From Solirubrobacterales bacterium (GTDB taxonomy: Bacteria > Actinomycetota > Thermoleophilia > Solirubrobacterales > Solirubrobacteraceae), in contig JAFAXX010000007.1 in NCBI GenBank assembly GCA_019240655.1, positions 1 through 47,090 on the forward strand: a stretch of 47,090 bases of DNA, in the 5' to 3' direction. The stretch's first letter is position 1, and each line of letters opens with the position of its first letter. The position numbers and the translations under genes were made by a program. The notes under the pieces were generated by a model. That model made no database searches. It saw nothing but the letters and a program-made list of their open reading frames with translations, and had not been told where the DNA came from. Below, piece by piece: positions 15,317 to 23,028 of the stretch.

Positions 15317-16732
15317 ATGCCCACCCTGAAGATCCCGTTCGAGTCGCTTGACCCGCTGACGATCGGCTCCGCCGGCGACGACAGCAAGGTGTACCGCGAG
15401 GAGCTCGAGCTCGACGTTCCCGAGCAGAACCTGATGGCGGCGATCTATCCGGAGGAGCCCCAGCCGGTTGCCGACGCCACCGAGGCCGCGCGCGCGGCGC
15501 TGGCCGAGCCGATCAGCGGACCGTCGTTTCGCGACCTCATCCGAGGTGGCAAGAGCGTCGCGATCGTGATCGACAACCAGTTCCGCCCCACCCCGACCTC
15601 GAAGCTGCTGCCCGCGGTGCTCGACCTGCTCGAGGCCGAGGAGGTCACCGACGCGTGCGTCATCACGGGCAACGGCAAGGTGTTCCCGCTGTCGGAGTCC
15701 GACGTGCAGCAGAAGGTGGGCCCTGAGAACCTCGAGCGCATGCGGCGGATGGGGATCGGCTTCTTCCAGAACGAGCCCCGCAACGAGGACGCCTATACCT
15801 ACCTGGGCGTGACCTCGCGCGGCACGCCGGTGTGGGTGCACAGCGAGGTGGCTCGGCGTGAGGTGAAGATCGCCATCGGCCACGCCCAGGCCAACCACTG
15901 GGGCTATGGCGGCGGCGGCAAGCTGATCATGCCCGGCGTGGCCAGCGACGAGACGATCGAGTGCAACCACTGCAACTTCACGATGTCGCCGCAGACCCAC
16001 TACGGCGCGCTGGCCGGGCCGATGCGCTCGGACATCGACGAGATCGCCACCATGACCGGCCTCGACTACACGCTGAACGTCCTCCTCGACACCCGGGGAC
16101 GGGTCCTCGAGATTGTCGGCGGTCCCCATCCGGCGGCCCACCGGCAGGCGATCGAGACGTTCAACGACATCTACGCTTACGAGAACCCGGTCAGCGAGAA
16201 GGGGCAGGCGGACATCGCGGTGTGCGGCGTGTTTGCCCCCACCGACCACCTCTTCTTCCACACCGGGTGGGGCTGCATGTCCTCGGACTTCGTGCTCAAG
16301 GACGGCGGCACGGTCCTCTACTGCTCGCCGTCGCCCGGCGTCCACACCGAGGTCGGCGACTTTCCCGGGCTGGCGCTGATGGACCTGATGAAGCCGTACA
16401 TGCCGCCGACTGCCGAGAACTACCAGCGCGTGCTCCGCGACATCCACCACCGCAAGATCCAAATGTGGGCCGGCTGCATCTGGGTGCCGATCTACGAGGT
16501 GATGACGCGCAAGCACCTGACGCTGGTCACACTCGAGGAGAACCTCGAGATGGCGGCCGACATCGGCATCGACGCCACGACCTCGCTCGACGGCGCATTC
16601 GCGGCGGCAATGGAGCGCCACGGCCCGGAGGCCAGGGTGATCGTGCTGCCCTACGCCCGCTACCAGCTGCCCCGCAACGCGATCCGGCTGGAGGCCGAGC
16701 CGTTCCGCTTCCCCCAGGAGGCGCTCCGCTAG
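15317..16732 (+). CDS. LarA-family (DUF2088) nickel-pincer nucleotide-dependent enzyme
   Basis: The 471-aa protein aligns with lactate racemase LarA. GGGGKLIMPG supplies K202, matching the lysine that binds the cofactor (K184 in L. plantarum), and ETIECNHCNF supplies H218, matching the nickel ligand H200. The 16-residue spacing is the same. IDNQFRPTP corresponds to the D-R-P substrate motif. The segment ITGNGK (116-121) falls where LarA has its TGxHR motif with catalytic H108, and no histidine is present. Candidates for H174 are H189 and H194. The length exceeds LarA (~425 aa). The reaction is probably not lactate racemisation. Confidence 0.85.
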   Translation: MPTLKIPFESLDPLTIGSAGDDSKVYREELELDVPEQNLMAAIYPEEPQPVADATEAARAALAEPISGPSFRDLIRGGKSVAIVIDNQFRPTPTSKLLPAVLDLLEAEEVTDACVITGNGKVFPLSESDVQQKVGPENLERMRRMGIGFFQNEPRNEDAYTYLGVTSRGTPVWVHSEVARREVKIAIGHAQANHWGYGGGGKLIMPGVASDETIECNHCNFTMSPQTHYGALAGPMRSDIDEIATMTGLDYTLNVLLDTRGRVLEIVGGPHPAAHRQAIETFNDIYAYENPVSEKGQADIAVCGVFAPTDHLFFHTGWGCMSSDFVLKDGGTVLYCSPSPGVHTEVGDFPGLALMDLMKPYMPPTAENYQRVLRDIHHRKIQMWAGCIWVPIYEVMTRKHLTLVTLEENLEMAADIGIDATTSLDGAFAAAMERHGPEARVIVLPYARYQLPRNAIRLEAEPFRFPQEALR

Positions 16733-16773
16733 CGCTCGCCGCCCGGGCCAACCCGCTGAAAGCGAGCACGCCG

Positions 16774-16807
16774 GCGGGCGGCGGCCCGCTCCGGGACCGC
16801 CGCCCGC
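16774..16807. terminator. Hairpin between convergent LarA-like and transketolase genes
   Basis: GCGGGCGGCGG (16774-16784) pairs perfectly with CCGCCGCCCGC (16797-16807) around a 12-nt loop. There is no T-tract on either strand. Its place between convergent stops suggests a shared bidirectional terminator. Confidence 0.55.
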
Positions 16808-16822
16808 GACGCCCAGAGAAAC

Positions 16823-18676
16823 TCAGGCGCGCGCGCCCGCGCCGGCCAGCTTGCGCACCGCCGCGACGATCGCCTCGGAATCGATCCCGGCGGCGTGCAT
16901 CAGCTCGCCCTGCTCGCCCGAGGTCGGCATGCCGGAGACCGCGAGCTTGACGAACGGCGGCTGTCCGCCGTCGGAGGCGATCGCGCTCAGCACCGCCTCG
17001 CCGAGGCCGCCCTCTGGCCAGTGGTCCTCGACCGTGATGATCCCGCCGGTCTCCCGGGCGGCCGCTCGCAGCGTCTCGGCGTCGATCGGCTTGATCGAGT
17101 AGCAGTCGATCACCCGGACCGTGGTGCCCTCCGACTCGAGCGCGTCGGCCGCCTTCTCGGCCTCCTCCACGGTCACGCCGCAGGCGACGATCGTGTACTC
17201 GTCGCTGTCGGTCGAGCGCAGCGTGCGGCTGCCGCCGATCCGGACCTCCTCGCCGGGGGCCGTGCGCACGCGGGTCTTGGGACGCAGCGTGCGCATGTAG
17301 GAGATGCCGGGCCGGTCGGCCATCTCGGCCACCAGGCGAGCGGTCTGGTTGGCGTCCGAGGGATGCAGCACCGTGCTGCCATGGACGGCGCGCAGCGAGG
17401 CGAAGTCCTCGAGCGCCATCTGCGACGGGCCGTCCTCGCCGATCGAGACCCCGGCGTGGGAACCGGAGAGCCGCAGGTTCGCGCGGGAGATCGCCGCCAT
17501 CCGGACGAAGTCGTACGCCCGCGTGAAGAACGCCGCGAACGTGGAGGCGAACGGGACCCAGCCGCGGACCTGGATACCCACCGCCGCCGCGATCATCTGC
17601 TGCTCGGCGATGAACATCTCGAAGTAGCGGTCGGGATGGGCCTGGGCGAACATCTCCGAGTGGGTCGAGTTCGAGACCTCGCCGTCGAGCGCGACCACGT
17701 CGCCCCGCATCGCCCCGAGCGCCTTCAGCGCCTCGCCGTAGGCCTGGCGGGTGGCCACTTCCTCGCCGGCCTCCCAGCTCGGAAGCTCGCCGCCCTCGAC
17801 CTCGAACCGGTGCGGGGAGCCGTCCTGCGAGGGCGCGGCCACGTGGACGGTGAGGTCACGCTCGCCGCCGAGCTCCTGGATCGCCTCCTCGGGGTCGTCG
17901 AGCGGCTTGCCGTGCTTGCCCGGCTGGTCCTCGACCGCCTTGACGCCCTTGCCCTTCTTGGTCCTGGCCAGGACCACGGTCGGGCGACCGGTCGTCTCCA
18001 GCGCCTCCCGGTAGGCGGCGTCGATCTCGCCCAGATCGTGCCCGTCGATCACCACCGGGTGGCAGCCGAACGCCTCGATCCGAGCCCGGTAGCCCTCCAT
18101 GTCCCAGCCGATCATCGTCTCCCGGGTCTGGCCCAGCCGGTTGACGTCGACAATCACCGTGAGGTTGTCGAGGCCGGCCCAGCCGGCGTGCTGGAAGGCC
18201 TCCCAGATCGATCCCTCGGCCATCTCCGAGTCGCCGCACAGCACCCACACCCGGTACGGCAGCCGATCGAGGTGCCTGCCCGCCACGGCGACGCCGACGC
18301 CGATCGGCAGGCCCTGGCCGAGCGAGCCGGTGGCCACGTCGGTGGGCGGGATCTCCGGGGTCGGATGGCCCTCCAGGCGGCTGCCGAAGCGGCGGAAGCT
18401 GAGCAGCTCCTCGTCGCTGATCGAGCCGGCCGCCTTGAGGATCGAGTAGTAGAGCGGCGAGGCGTGGCCCTTGGAGAAGATCAGATGGTCCCGGTGGGGA
18501 TCATCCGGGTGCTGGTAGTCGAGCTTCAGGTAGCCGTCGAGCAGGACCGCCATCAGGTCGGCGGCCGACATCGAGGAGGTGGGATGGCCCGAGCCGGCCG
18601 CGGCACTGCAGCGAACCGAGTCGACGCGGAGCTGCTGGGCCAGGTCGTGGCGGAAGTTCGCGTCGCCCATGGTCAC
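16823..18676 (-). CDS. tkt: Transketolase (single-chain, short type)
   Basis: The 617-aa enzyme transfers two-carbon units in the pentose phosphate pathway with thiamine diphosphate. The TPP motif begins GDSEMAEGSIWEAF and ends VDVN. SGHPTSSMSAADL, FSKGHASPLYY and the second-domain segment HAGVSIGEDGPSQMALED are typical. The length matches the short (animal/DXS-like) type rather than the ~660-aa bacterial type. The GTG at 18676 overlaps the transaldolase stop, so the two enzymes are coupled; an in-frame ATG lies two codons later. Confidence 0.95.
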   Translation of the reverse strand: MTMGDANFRHDLAQQLRVDSVRCSAAAGSGHPTSSMSAADLMAVLLDGYLKLDYQHPDDPHRDHLIFSKGHASPLYYSILKAAGSISDEELLSFRRFGSRLEGHPTPEIPPTDVATGSLGQGLPIGVGVAVAGRHLDRLPYRVWVLCGDSEMAEGSIWEAFQHAGWAGLDNLTVIVDVNRLGQTRETMIGWDMEGYRARIEAFGCHPVVIDGHDLGEIDAAYREALETTGRPTVVLARTKKGKGVKAVEDQPGKHGKPLDDPEEAIQELGGERDLTVHVAAPSQDGSPHRFEVEGGELPSWEAGEEVATRQAYGEALKALGAMRGDVVALDGEVSNSTHSEMFAQAHPDRYFEMFIAEQQMIAAAVGIQVRGWVPFASTFAAFFTRAYDFVRMAAISRANLRLSGSHAGVSIGEDGPSQMALEDFASLRAVHGSTVLHPSDANQTARLVAEMADRPGISYMRTLRPKTRVRTAPGEEVRIGGSRTLRSTDSDEYTIVACGVTVEEAEKAADALESEGTTVRVIDCYSIKPIDAETLRAAARETGGIITVEDHWPEGGLGEAVLSAIASDGGQPPFVKLAVSGMPTSGEQGELMHAAGIDSEAIVAAVRKLAGAGARA

Positions 18677-19776
18677 GCCGCCACGAGCTCGTTGCGCTTG
18701 CTCGCCACGCCGTCGAGCAGCTCCCTGAACGACTTGGCGAACTTCTCGACACCCTCGCGCTCGAGTACCTCGACCACGTCGTCGTACTCGATGCCCGCCT
18801 GCGCGAACTGCTCGAGCGTCCGCCGCGCCTCGTCGACGTCACGCTCGAGGGTGTCCTCGACGCGCCCGTGATCCTTGAAGTCCTCGATCGTCTCCCGCGG
18901 CATCGTGTTGACGGTGTTGCGGCCGATCAGCTCTTCGACGTAGATCACGTCGCGGTACTCGGGGTTCTTGGTCGAGGTCGAGGCCCACAGGCAGCGCTGC
19001 GGCGAGCCGCCGGCCGCCGCGAGCTCCTCCCACTCCGGTCCGCTGAACAATTCGTTGTAGGTCTGGTAGGCGAGCTTCGCGTTGGCGATCGCCAGCTTGC
19101 CCTTGAGCTCGTCGTGCCCTCCGATCTCCTCGAGCCGGCGATCCGCCTCGGTGTCGACGCGGGAGACGAAGAACGAGGCCACCGAGGCGACCTTGTGCAG
19201 GTCGCCGCCGGACTCGTGCAGGCGCCGCAGCCCCTTGAGGTACGCCTCGGCCGCCGCGCGGTGGCGCTCGAGCGAGAACAGCAGGGTGACGTTGACCGGG
19301 ATGCCGGCCGCGATCGTTTCCTCGATCGCCTGGAGGCCCTCCTGCGTGCCGGGAATCTTCACGAACAGGTTCTCCCGCTCGATCATGCCATGGATCCGCC
19401 GTGCTTCCTCAGCGGTCGCGGTGGCGTCGTGGGCCAGGTTCGGATCGACCTCGAGCGAGACCCAGCCGTCGCGGGTCGAGTCGCCCCGGTCGAACACCGG
19501 GCGCAGCAGGTCGCATGCTCCGCGGATGTCCTCGCGCGCCAAGGCCAGGAACACCTCCTTGGGATCGCTTTCGCTCTTCAGCACCTCCCGGAGCTGCTCG
19601 TCGTAATCGGTGCCTTCCGAGATCGCGCCCTGGAAGATGGTCGGGTTGGAGGTCAGCCCGACGATGCCGTCGTCGATCAGCCCGGCCAGCTCACCGTCGC
19701 GGACGAAGTCTCGCGCGATGAAGTCGAGCCACGGGCTCTGACCGTGGTCTTTGAGTTCGTGCAAACGTGTGCTCAT
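18673..19776 (-). CDS. tal: Transaldolase
   Basis: The 367-aa enzyme transfers dihydroxyacetone units in the pentose phosphate pathway. GLTSNPTIF near the N-terminus and NLFVKIPGT with the Schiff-base lysine K140 are diagnostic. The length fits the long actinobacterial form. GGGAGAG lies upstream of the ATG, and a TATTTT box about 35 nt upstream may be the promoter of tal-tkt. Transketolase follows with a 4-nt overlap. Confidence 0.95.
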   Translation of the reverse strand: MSTRLHELKDHGQSPWLDFIARDFVRDGELAGLIDDGIVGLTSNPTIFQGAISEGTDYDEQLREVLKSESDPKEVFLALAREDIRGACDLLRPVFDRGDSTRDGWVSLEVDPNLAHDATATAEEARRIHGMIERENLFVKIPGTQEGLQAIEETIAAGIPVNVTLLFSLERHRAAAEAYLKGLRRLHESGGDLHKVASVASFFVSRVDTEADRRLEEIGGHDELKGKLAIANAKLAYQTYNELFSGPEWEELAAAGGSPQRCLWASTSTKNPEYRDVIYVEELIGRNTVNTMPRETIEDFKDHGRVEDTLERDVDEARRTLEQFAQAGIEYDDVVEVLEREGVEKFAKSFRELLDGVASKRNELVAA

Positions 19777-19829
19777 CTGGGCTCTCCCGGGTTGGGCTTA
19801 CAAAATAGGGCTACCCGTAGTTCTGGACG

Positions 19830-20492
19830 CTACTCCGTGCTTTTCCCCTCGAGGATAAAAACCTGCAAATGCCGGGGCCCGTGGACGCCCTCGACGCGGT
19901 TCAGCTCAATGTCGGAGCTGGCCGACGGACCGGACACGAGGGTCACCGGGACCGCTTGCTCTGTGACCGCGGGACGCAGCCGGGAGATCGCCTCCGACAC
20001 CAGTGCGACGATCTGCTCCGCCTGGACCACGCAGATGTGGTGATCGGGGATGAGGGTGAGCAGGCGGCGGCCACACACGCCGTGACCGTCGAGCACGAGT
20101 GTGCCGGTCTCGGCGATGGCGGCGGCGCACCCGGTGAGCGCGCCGTCGATCGCGTCGAGTTCGCTCGGCGAGAGCCCGTGGTCATCGACCAGCTCGACGC
20201 CGGTGGGCCGCCACTCGTCCGGGACGCCCGGTGGCACGACGAGCCGGCGCACGTCCGTCTCGGCGCACACCGCGGCCACGGCCCCGGCGAGGTCGCCTGG
20301 CCGCACCCGCCGGACATCGGCGTGGTAGTCACGGATCCGCTCGGCGAAGCGTGCGACCAGCTCCTTGCCGGTCACCGCGCCGCCGCGCCGGTAGTCGCGG
20401 GGCACCGGCACATCAGCGGCGCCCTCGGCCTCGGGCACGTCGGCGAGCGCCGCCCGGATGCGGCCGAGGATCTCCTCGCGGGCGCCGCTCAC
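19830..20492 (-). CDS. lutC: LutC-like LUD-domain protein
   Basis: The 220-aa LUD-domain protein is the third component of the LutABC L-lactate oxidation complex. Visible signatures are ETGTLVLDGHGV, LIPDHHICVV and a C-terminal SGPSASSDIELNRVEGVHGP, which is strongly conserved in the family. The GTG at 20492 overlaps the lutB stop and gives the normal start SGAREEILGRIRAAL. It is last in lutA-lutB-lutC. Confidence 0.9.
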   Translation of the reverse strand: MSGAREEILGRIRAALADVPEAEGAADVPVPRDYRRGGAVTGKELVARFAERIRDYHADVRRVRPGDLAGAVAAVCAETDVRRLVVPPGVPDEWRPTGVELVDDHGLSPSELDAIDGALTGCAAAIAETGTLVLDGHGVCGRRLLTLIPDHHICVVQAEQIVALVSEAISRLRPAVTEQAVPVTLVSGPSASSDIELNRVEGVHGPRHLQVFILEGKSTE

Positions 20493-21901
20493 GAGCGCTC
20501 GCGCCACCAGTCCCGGAAGCTCTGCCTGGGCATCGGCCGCAGGTCTCGCGCCGAGCTCCAGCCGGCCAGCGGTCCCGGCAGCCGCTCGAGCTTGCCGCCG
20601 CGGGCCAGCGGCCACTGCGCCAGCCGCCCCGCCTTCTGTGCCGCCTCGTAGCGACGGCGGTCGGCGAAGACCCGGGCCAGCGCGCGCATCGACAGCGGCT
20701 CGGGCGAGAGGCGACGGGCCGACCGCGTGACCGCCTCATGGCGGAGGTGGACCAGCACCCGGGGGATGTCGATCGCGACCGGGCAGACCTCGTAGCAGGC
20801 GCCGCATAGGCTCGAGGCGTAGGGCAGCGAGCCGGCCCGGTCGAGCCCGGTGAGCATCGGCGTGAGGATCGCGCCGATCGGCCCCGGGTAGGTCGAGCCG
20901 TAGGCGTGGCCGCCCGTCCGCTCGTACACCGGGCAGACGTTCAGGCAGGCCGAGCAGCGGATGCACCGAAGGGCCTGGCGGCCGAGGGCGTCGGCGAGCA
21001 CGTTGGTGCGCCCGTTGTCGACGAGCACGAGGTGGAACTCCCGCGGCCCGTCGCCTTCGCTCACCCCCGTCCACAGGGATGTGTAGGGATTCATCCGCTC
21101 GGCGGTCGAGGACCGCGGCAGGAGCTGCAGGAAGACCTCGAGGTCCTGCCACGCCGGGATCACCTTCTCGATCCCCATCACGCTGATCAGGACCTCGGGC
21201 AGCGTCGTGCACATCCGGCCGTTGCCCTCGGACTCGACGACCGAGACCGTGCCGGTCTCGGCCACGGCGAAGTTGACCCCGCTGATCCCCACCCGCGACT
21301 GCAGGAACAGCGCGCGGAGATGTCGGCGGGCCACTTCGGCGAGCTCCCGCGGGTCGTTGGAGAGATCGTCGGGCGCCGCGGACAGCGTGCGGAGAAAGAG
21401 CTCGCGGATCTCCTCGCGGTTCTTGTGGATCGCCGGGACGAGAATGTGGGACGGCATGTCGTCGCCCAGCTGCACGATCAGCTGCGCGAGATCGGTCTCC
21501 CAGGCGCGGATCCCGCGTTCGGCCAGCGCCTCGTTCAGCTTCGTCTCCTCGGTGGTCAGCGACTTCGCCTTGACCACTTCCTCGGCGCCGTGCCCGGCGA
21601 TCACGTCGCCGACGATCCGATTGCATTCCGCGGCGTCCCGCGCCCAGTGGACGACGCCGCCCGCGCGCTGCACCGCCGCCTCGAGCTCGAGCAGATGCTG
21701 GTCGAGGTGACGGAGCACCCGCTCCTTGAGCGCGCGGCCGGCCTCCCGCAGCTCCTGCCAGTCCGGGAGCTCCCCCACCGCCTGGGCACGCTTGGCCCGG
21801 ATCGCATGAGTGGCGTGACCGAGGTTGTGGCGCAGCTGGCTGTTGGCCAGCGCCGCGCGGGCCGCCTGCGGGAACGGCGGATGGGCCGCCGCGTCGGTCA
21901 C
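20489..21901 (-). CDS. lutB: LutB-like iron-sulfur protein
   Basis: The 470-aa product joins an N-terminal LUD domain with a C-terminal two-[4Fe-4S] ferredoxin-type region. Ligands are CIRCSACLNVCP (C313, C316, C319, C323) and CGACYEVCP (C366, C369, C373). The fourth ligand of the second cluster is supplied by the CP of each motif in the usual crossed way. It carries electrons from lactate in the LutABC complex. The GTG at 21901 overlaps the lutA stop. Confidence 0.93.
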   Translation of the reverse strand: MTDAAAHPPFPQAARAALANSQLRHNLGHATHAIRAKRAQAVGELPDWQELREAGRALKERVLRHLDQHLLELEAAVQRAGGVVHWARDAAECNRIVGDVIAGHGAEEVVKAKSLTTEETKLNEALAERGIRAWETDLAQLIVQLGDDMPSHILVPAIHKNREEIRELFLRTLSAAPDDLSNDPRELAEVARRHLRALFLQSRVGISGVNFAVAETGTVSVVESEGNGRMCTTLPEVLISVMGIEKVIPAWQDLEVFLQLLPRSSTAERMNPYTSLWTGVSEGDGPREFHLVLVDNGRTNVLADALGRQALRCIRCSACLNVCPVYERTGGHAYGSTYPGPIGAILTPMLTGLDRAGSLPYASSLCGACYEVCPVAIDIPRVLVHLRHEAVTRSARRLSPEPLSMRALARVFADRRRYEAAQKAGRLAQWPLARGGKLERLPGPLAGWSSARDLRPMPRQSFRDWWRERS

Positions 21902-22650
21902 CGCCGCGCCTCGGTGTGGGCGAGGACCTCGGCGATGTGCATCGTGCGCACTCCGGCCCGCTGACGGGACAGGCCTCCGCCGATGTGCATCAGGCACGAG
22001 TTGTCGGCGGCCACGCAGATCTCAGCGCCGGTGTCGAGGATCGTCCGGATCTTGTCGCTCAGCATGGCGATCGAGGTGTCCGCGTTCTTGATTGCGAACG
22101 TGCCACCGAACCCGCAGCACTCCTTGGCCTCCGGGAGCTCGAGCAGCTCGAGCCCGCCCACCGCCCGCAGCAATCGCTGCGGCTTGTCATCGACCTTGAG
22201 CACGCGCAGGCTGTGGCAGGTGGGGTGATAGGTGACCCGGTGGGGGAAGAACGCGCCGACATCCTCGAGCTTCATCCGGTCCACCAACAGCTCGGTCAGC
22301 TCGACCACGCGGGGGCGGATGTCCGCCACGGCTTGCCGCAGCGAGGCGTCGCCGGAGAGCTCGGCCACCTCGGGGTAGAAGTCGCGCACCATTCCCACGC
22401 ACGAAGCCGAGGGCGATACGACCATCTCGCTGTCGGCGAAGGCGCGCGCGAACCGCCGCACGAGCGGGATCGTCTCCCGCGCGTAGCCGGTGTTGAAGTG
22501 CATCTGCCCACAGCACGTCTGCTCGAGCGGAAAATCGACCGCGACGCCGAGCCGCTCGAGCAGACGCACCACCGCCTGTCCGGTCGCGGGAAACAGGGTG
22601 TCGTTAAAGCAGGTGATGAACAGGGAGACCCGGCGCGGCGCGGAAGCCAT
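21898..22650 (-). CDS. lutA: LutA-like CCG-domain oxidoreductase
   Basis: The 250-aa protein has two cysteine-rich CCG domains, seen as TCCGQMHFNTG and ECCGFGGTFAIKN, as in LutA and GlpC/HdrB-type subunits that bind an iron-sulfur centre. It begins the lutABC operon. The ATG at 22650 gives the normal N-terminus (RVSLFITCFNDTLFP). TATCGT lies 8 nt upstream with no Shine-Dalgarno sequence, consistent with a leaderless transcript. Confidence 0.92.
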   Translation of the reverse strand: MASAPRRVSLFITCFNDTLFPATGQAVVRLLERLGVAVDFPLEQTCCGQMHFNTGYARETIPLVRRFARAFADSEMVVSPSASCVGMVRDFYPEVAELSGDASLRQAVADIRPRVVELTELLVDRMKLEDVGAFFPHRVTYHPTCHSLRVLKVDDKPQRLLRAVGGLELLELPEAKECCGFGGTFAIKNADTSIAMLSDKIRTILDTGAEICVAADNSCLMHIGGGLSRQRAGVRTMHIAEVLAHTEARR

Positions 22651-22723
22651 GGCCGCGCACGATACCCCCGCTGGGCCGCAGACGCCGACGTTTGCCCGCC
22701 GCGGCCGCGGGTAGCTCAGGCGC

Positions 22724-23017
22724 GTGGAACGGCGGGGGTTCAGGCGCGCGGAACGGCGGCGGTTCAATCGCGCGCGATTCGCGGCGGCGGCCGGTCTCTT
22801 CGCGTGGTCGGCGCAGCGGCGCTGGCGTGATTTGCCGCTCGAGCGCCGAAACCGCCTGCGAAGCCTGCTGCGTCGCTCCGGAGGGCGCCCGTCGCGGTTG
22901 TCCGAAGCCGAGCGCCGCGAGCTCCTCGACCTCGTGCGCGAGCTCCATGTGGCCGATATCGTGCGCGATGCGGCGGTCGAGGCCTCGCCGGGTGGGCGCT
23001 ACCGACGGCCGTACTGA
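22724..23017 (+). CDS. Small basic protein of unknown function
   Basis: The 97-aa product is arginine-rich at the start and has a structured second half, RRSGGRPSRLSEAERRELLD, ending in a short helical segment. It is divergent from lutA and convergent with the GH65 gene. No catalytic motif is visible, and I do not recognise a named family. The start is uncertain: a GTG at 22724 follows a repeated GGCGCGYGGAACGGCGG sequence, and later starts are possible. Confidence 0.55.
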   Translation: MERRGFRRAERRRFNRARFAAAAGLFAWSAQRRWRDLPLERRNRLRSLLRRSGGRPSRLSEAERRELLDLVRELHVADIVRDAAVEASPGGRYRRPY

Positions 23018-23028
23018 TCGCGGCCGGC

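Noticed and set aside
16895-18871. Long plus-strand open frame opposite transketolase
   Set aside because: Antisense shadow of a clear transketolase gene; no motif or ribosome binding site.
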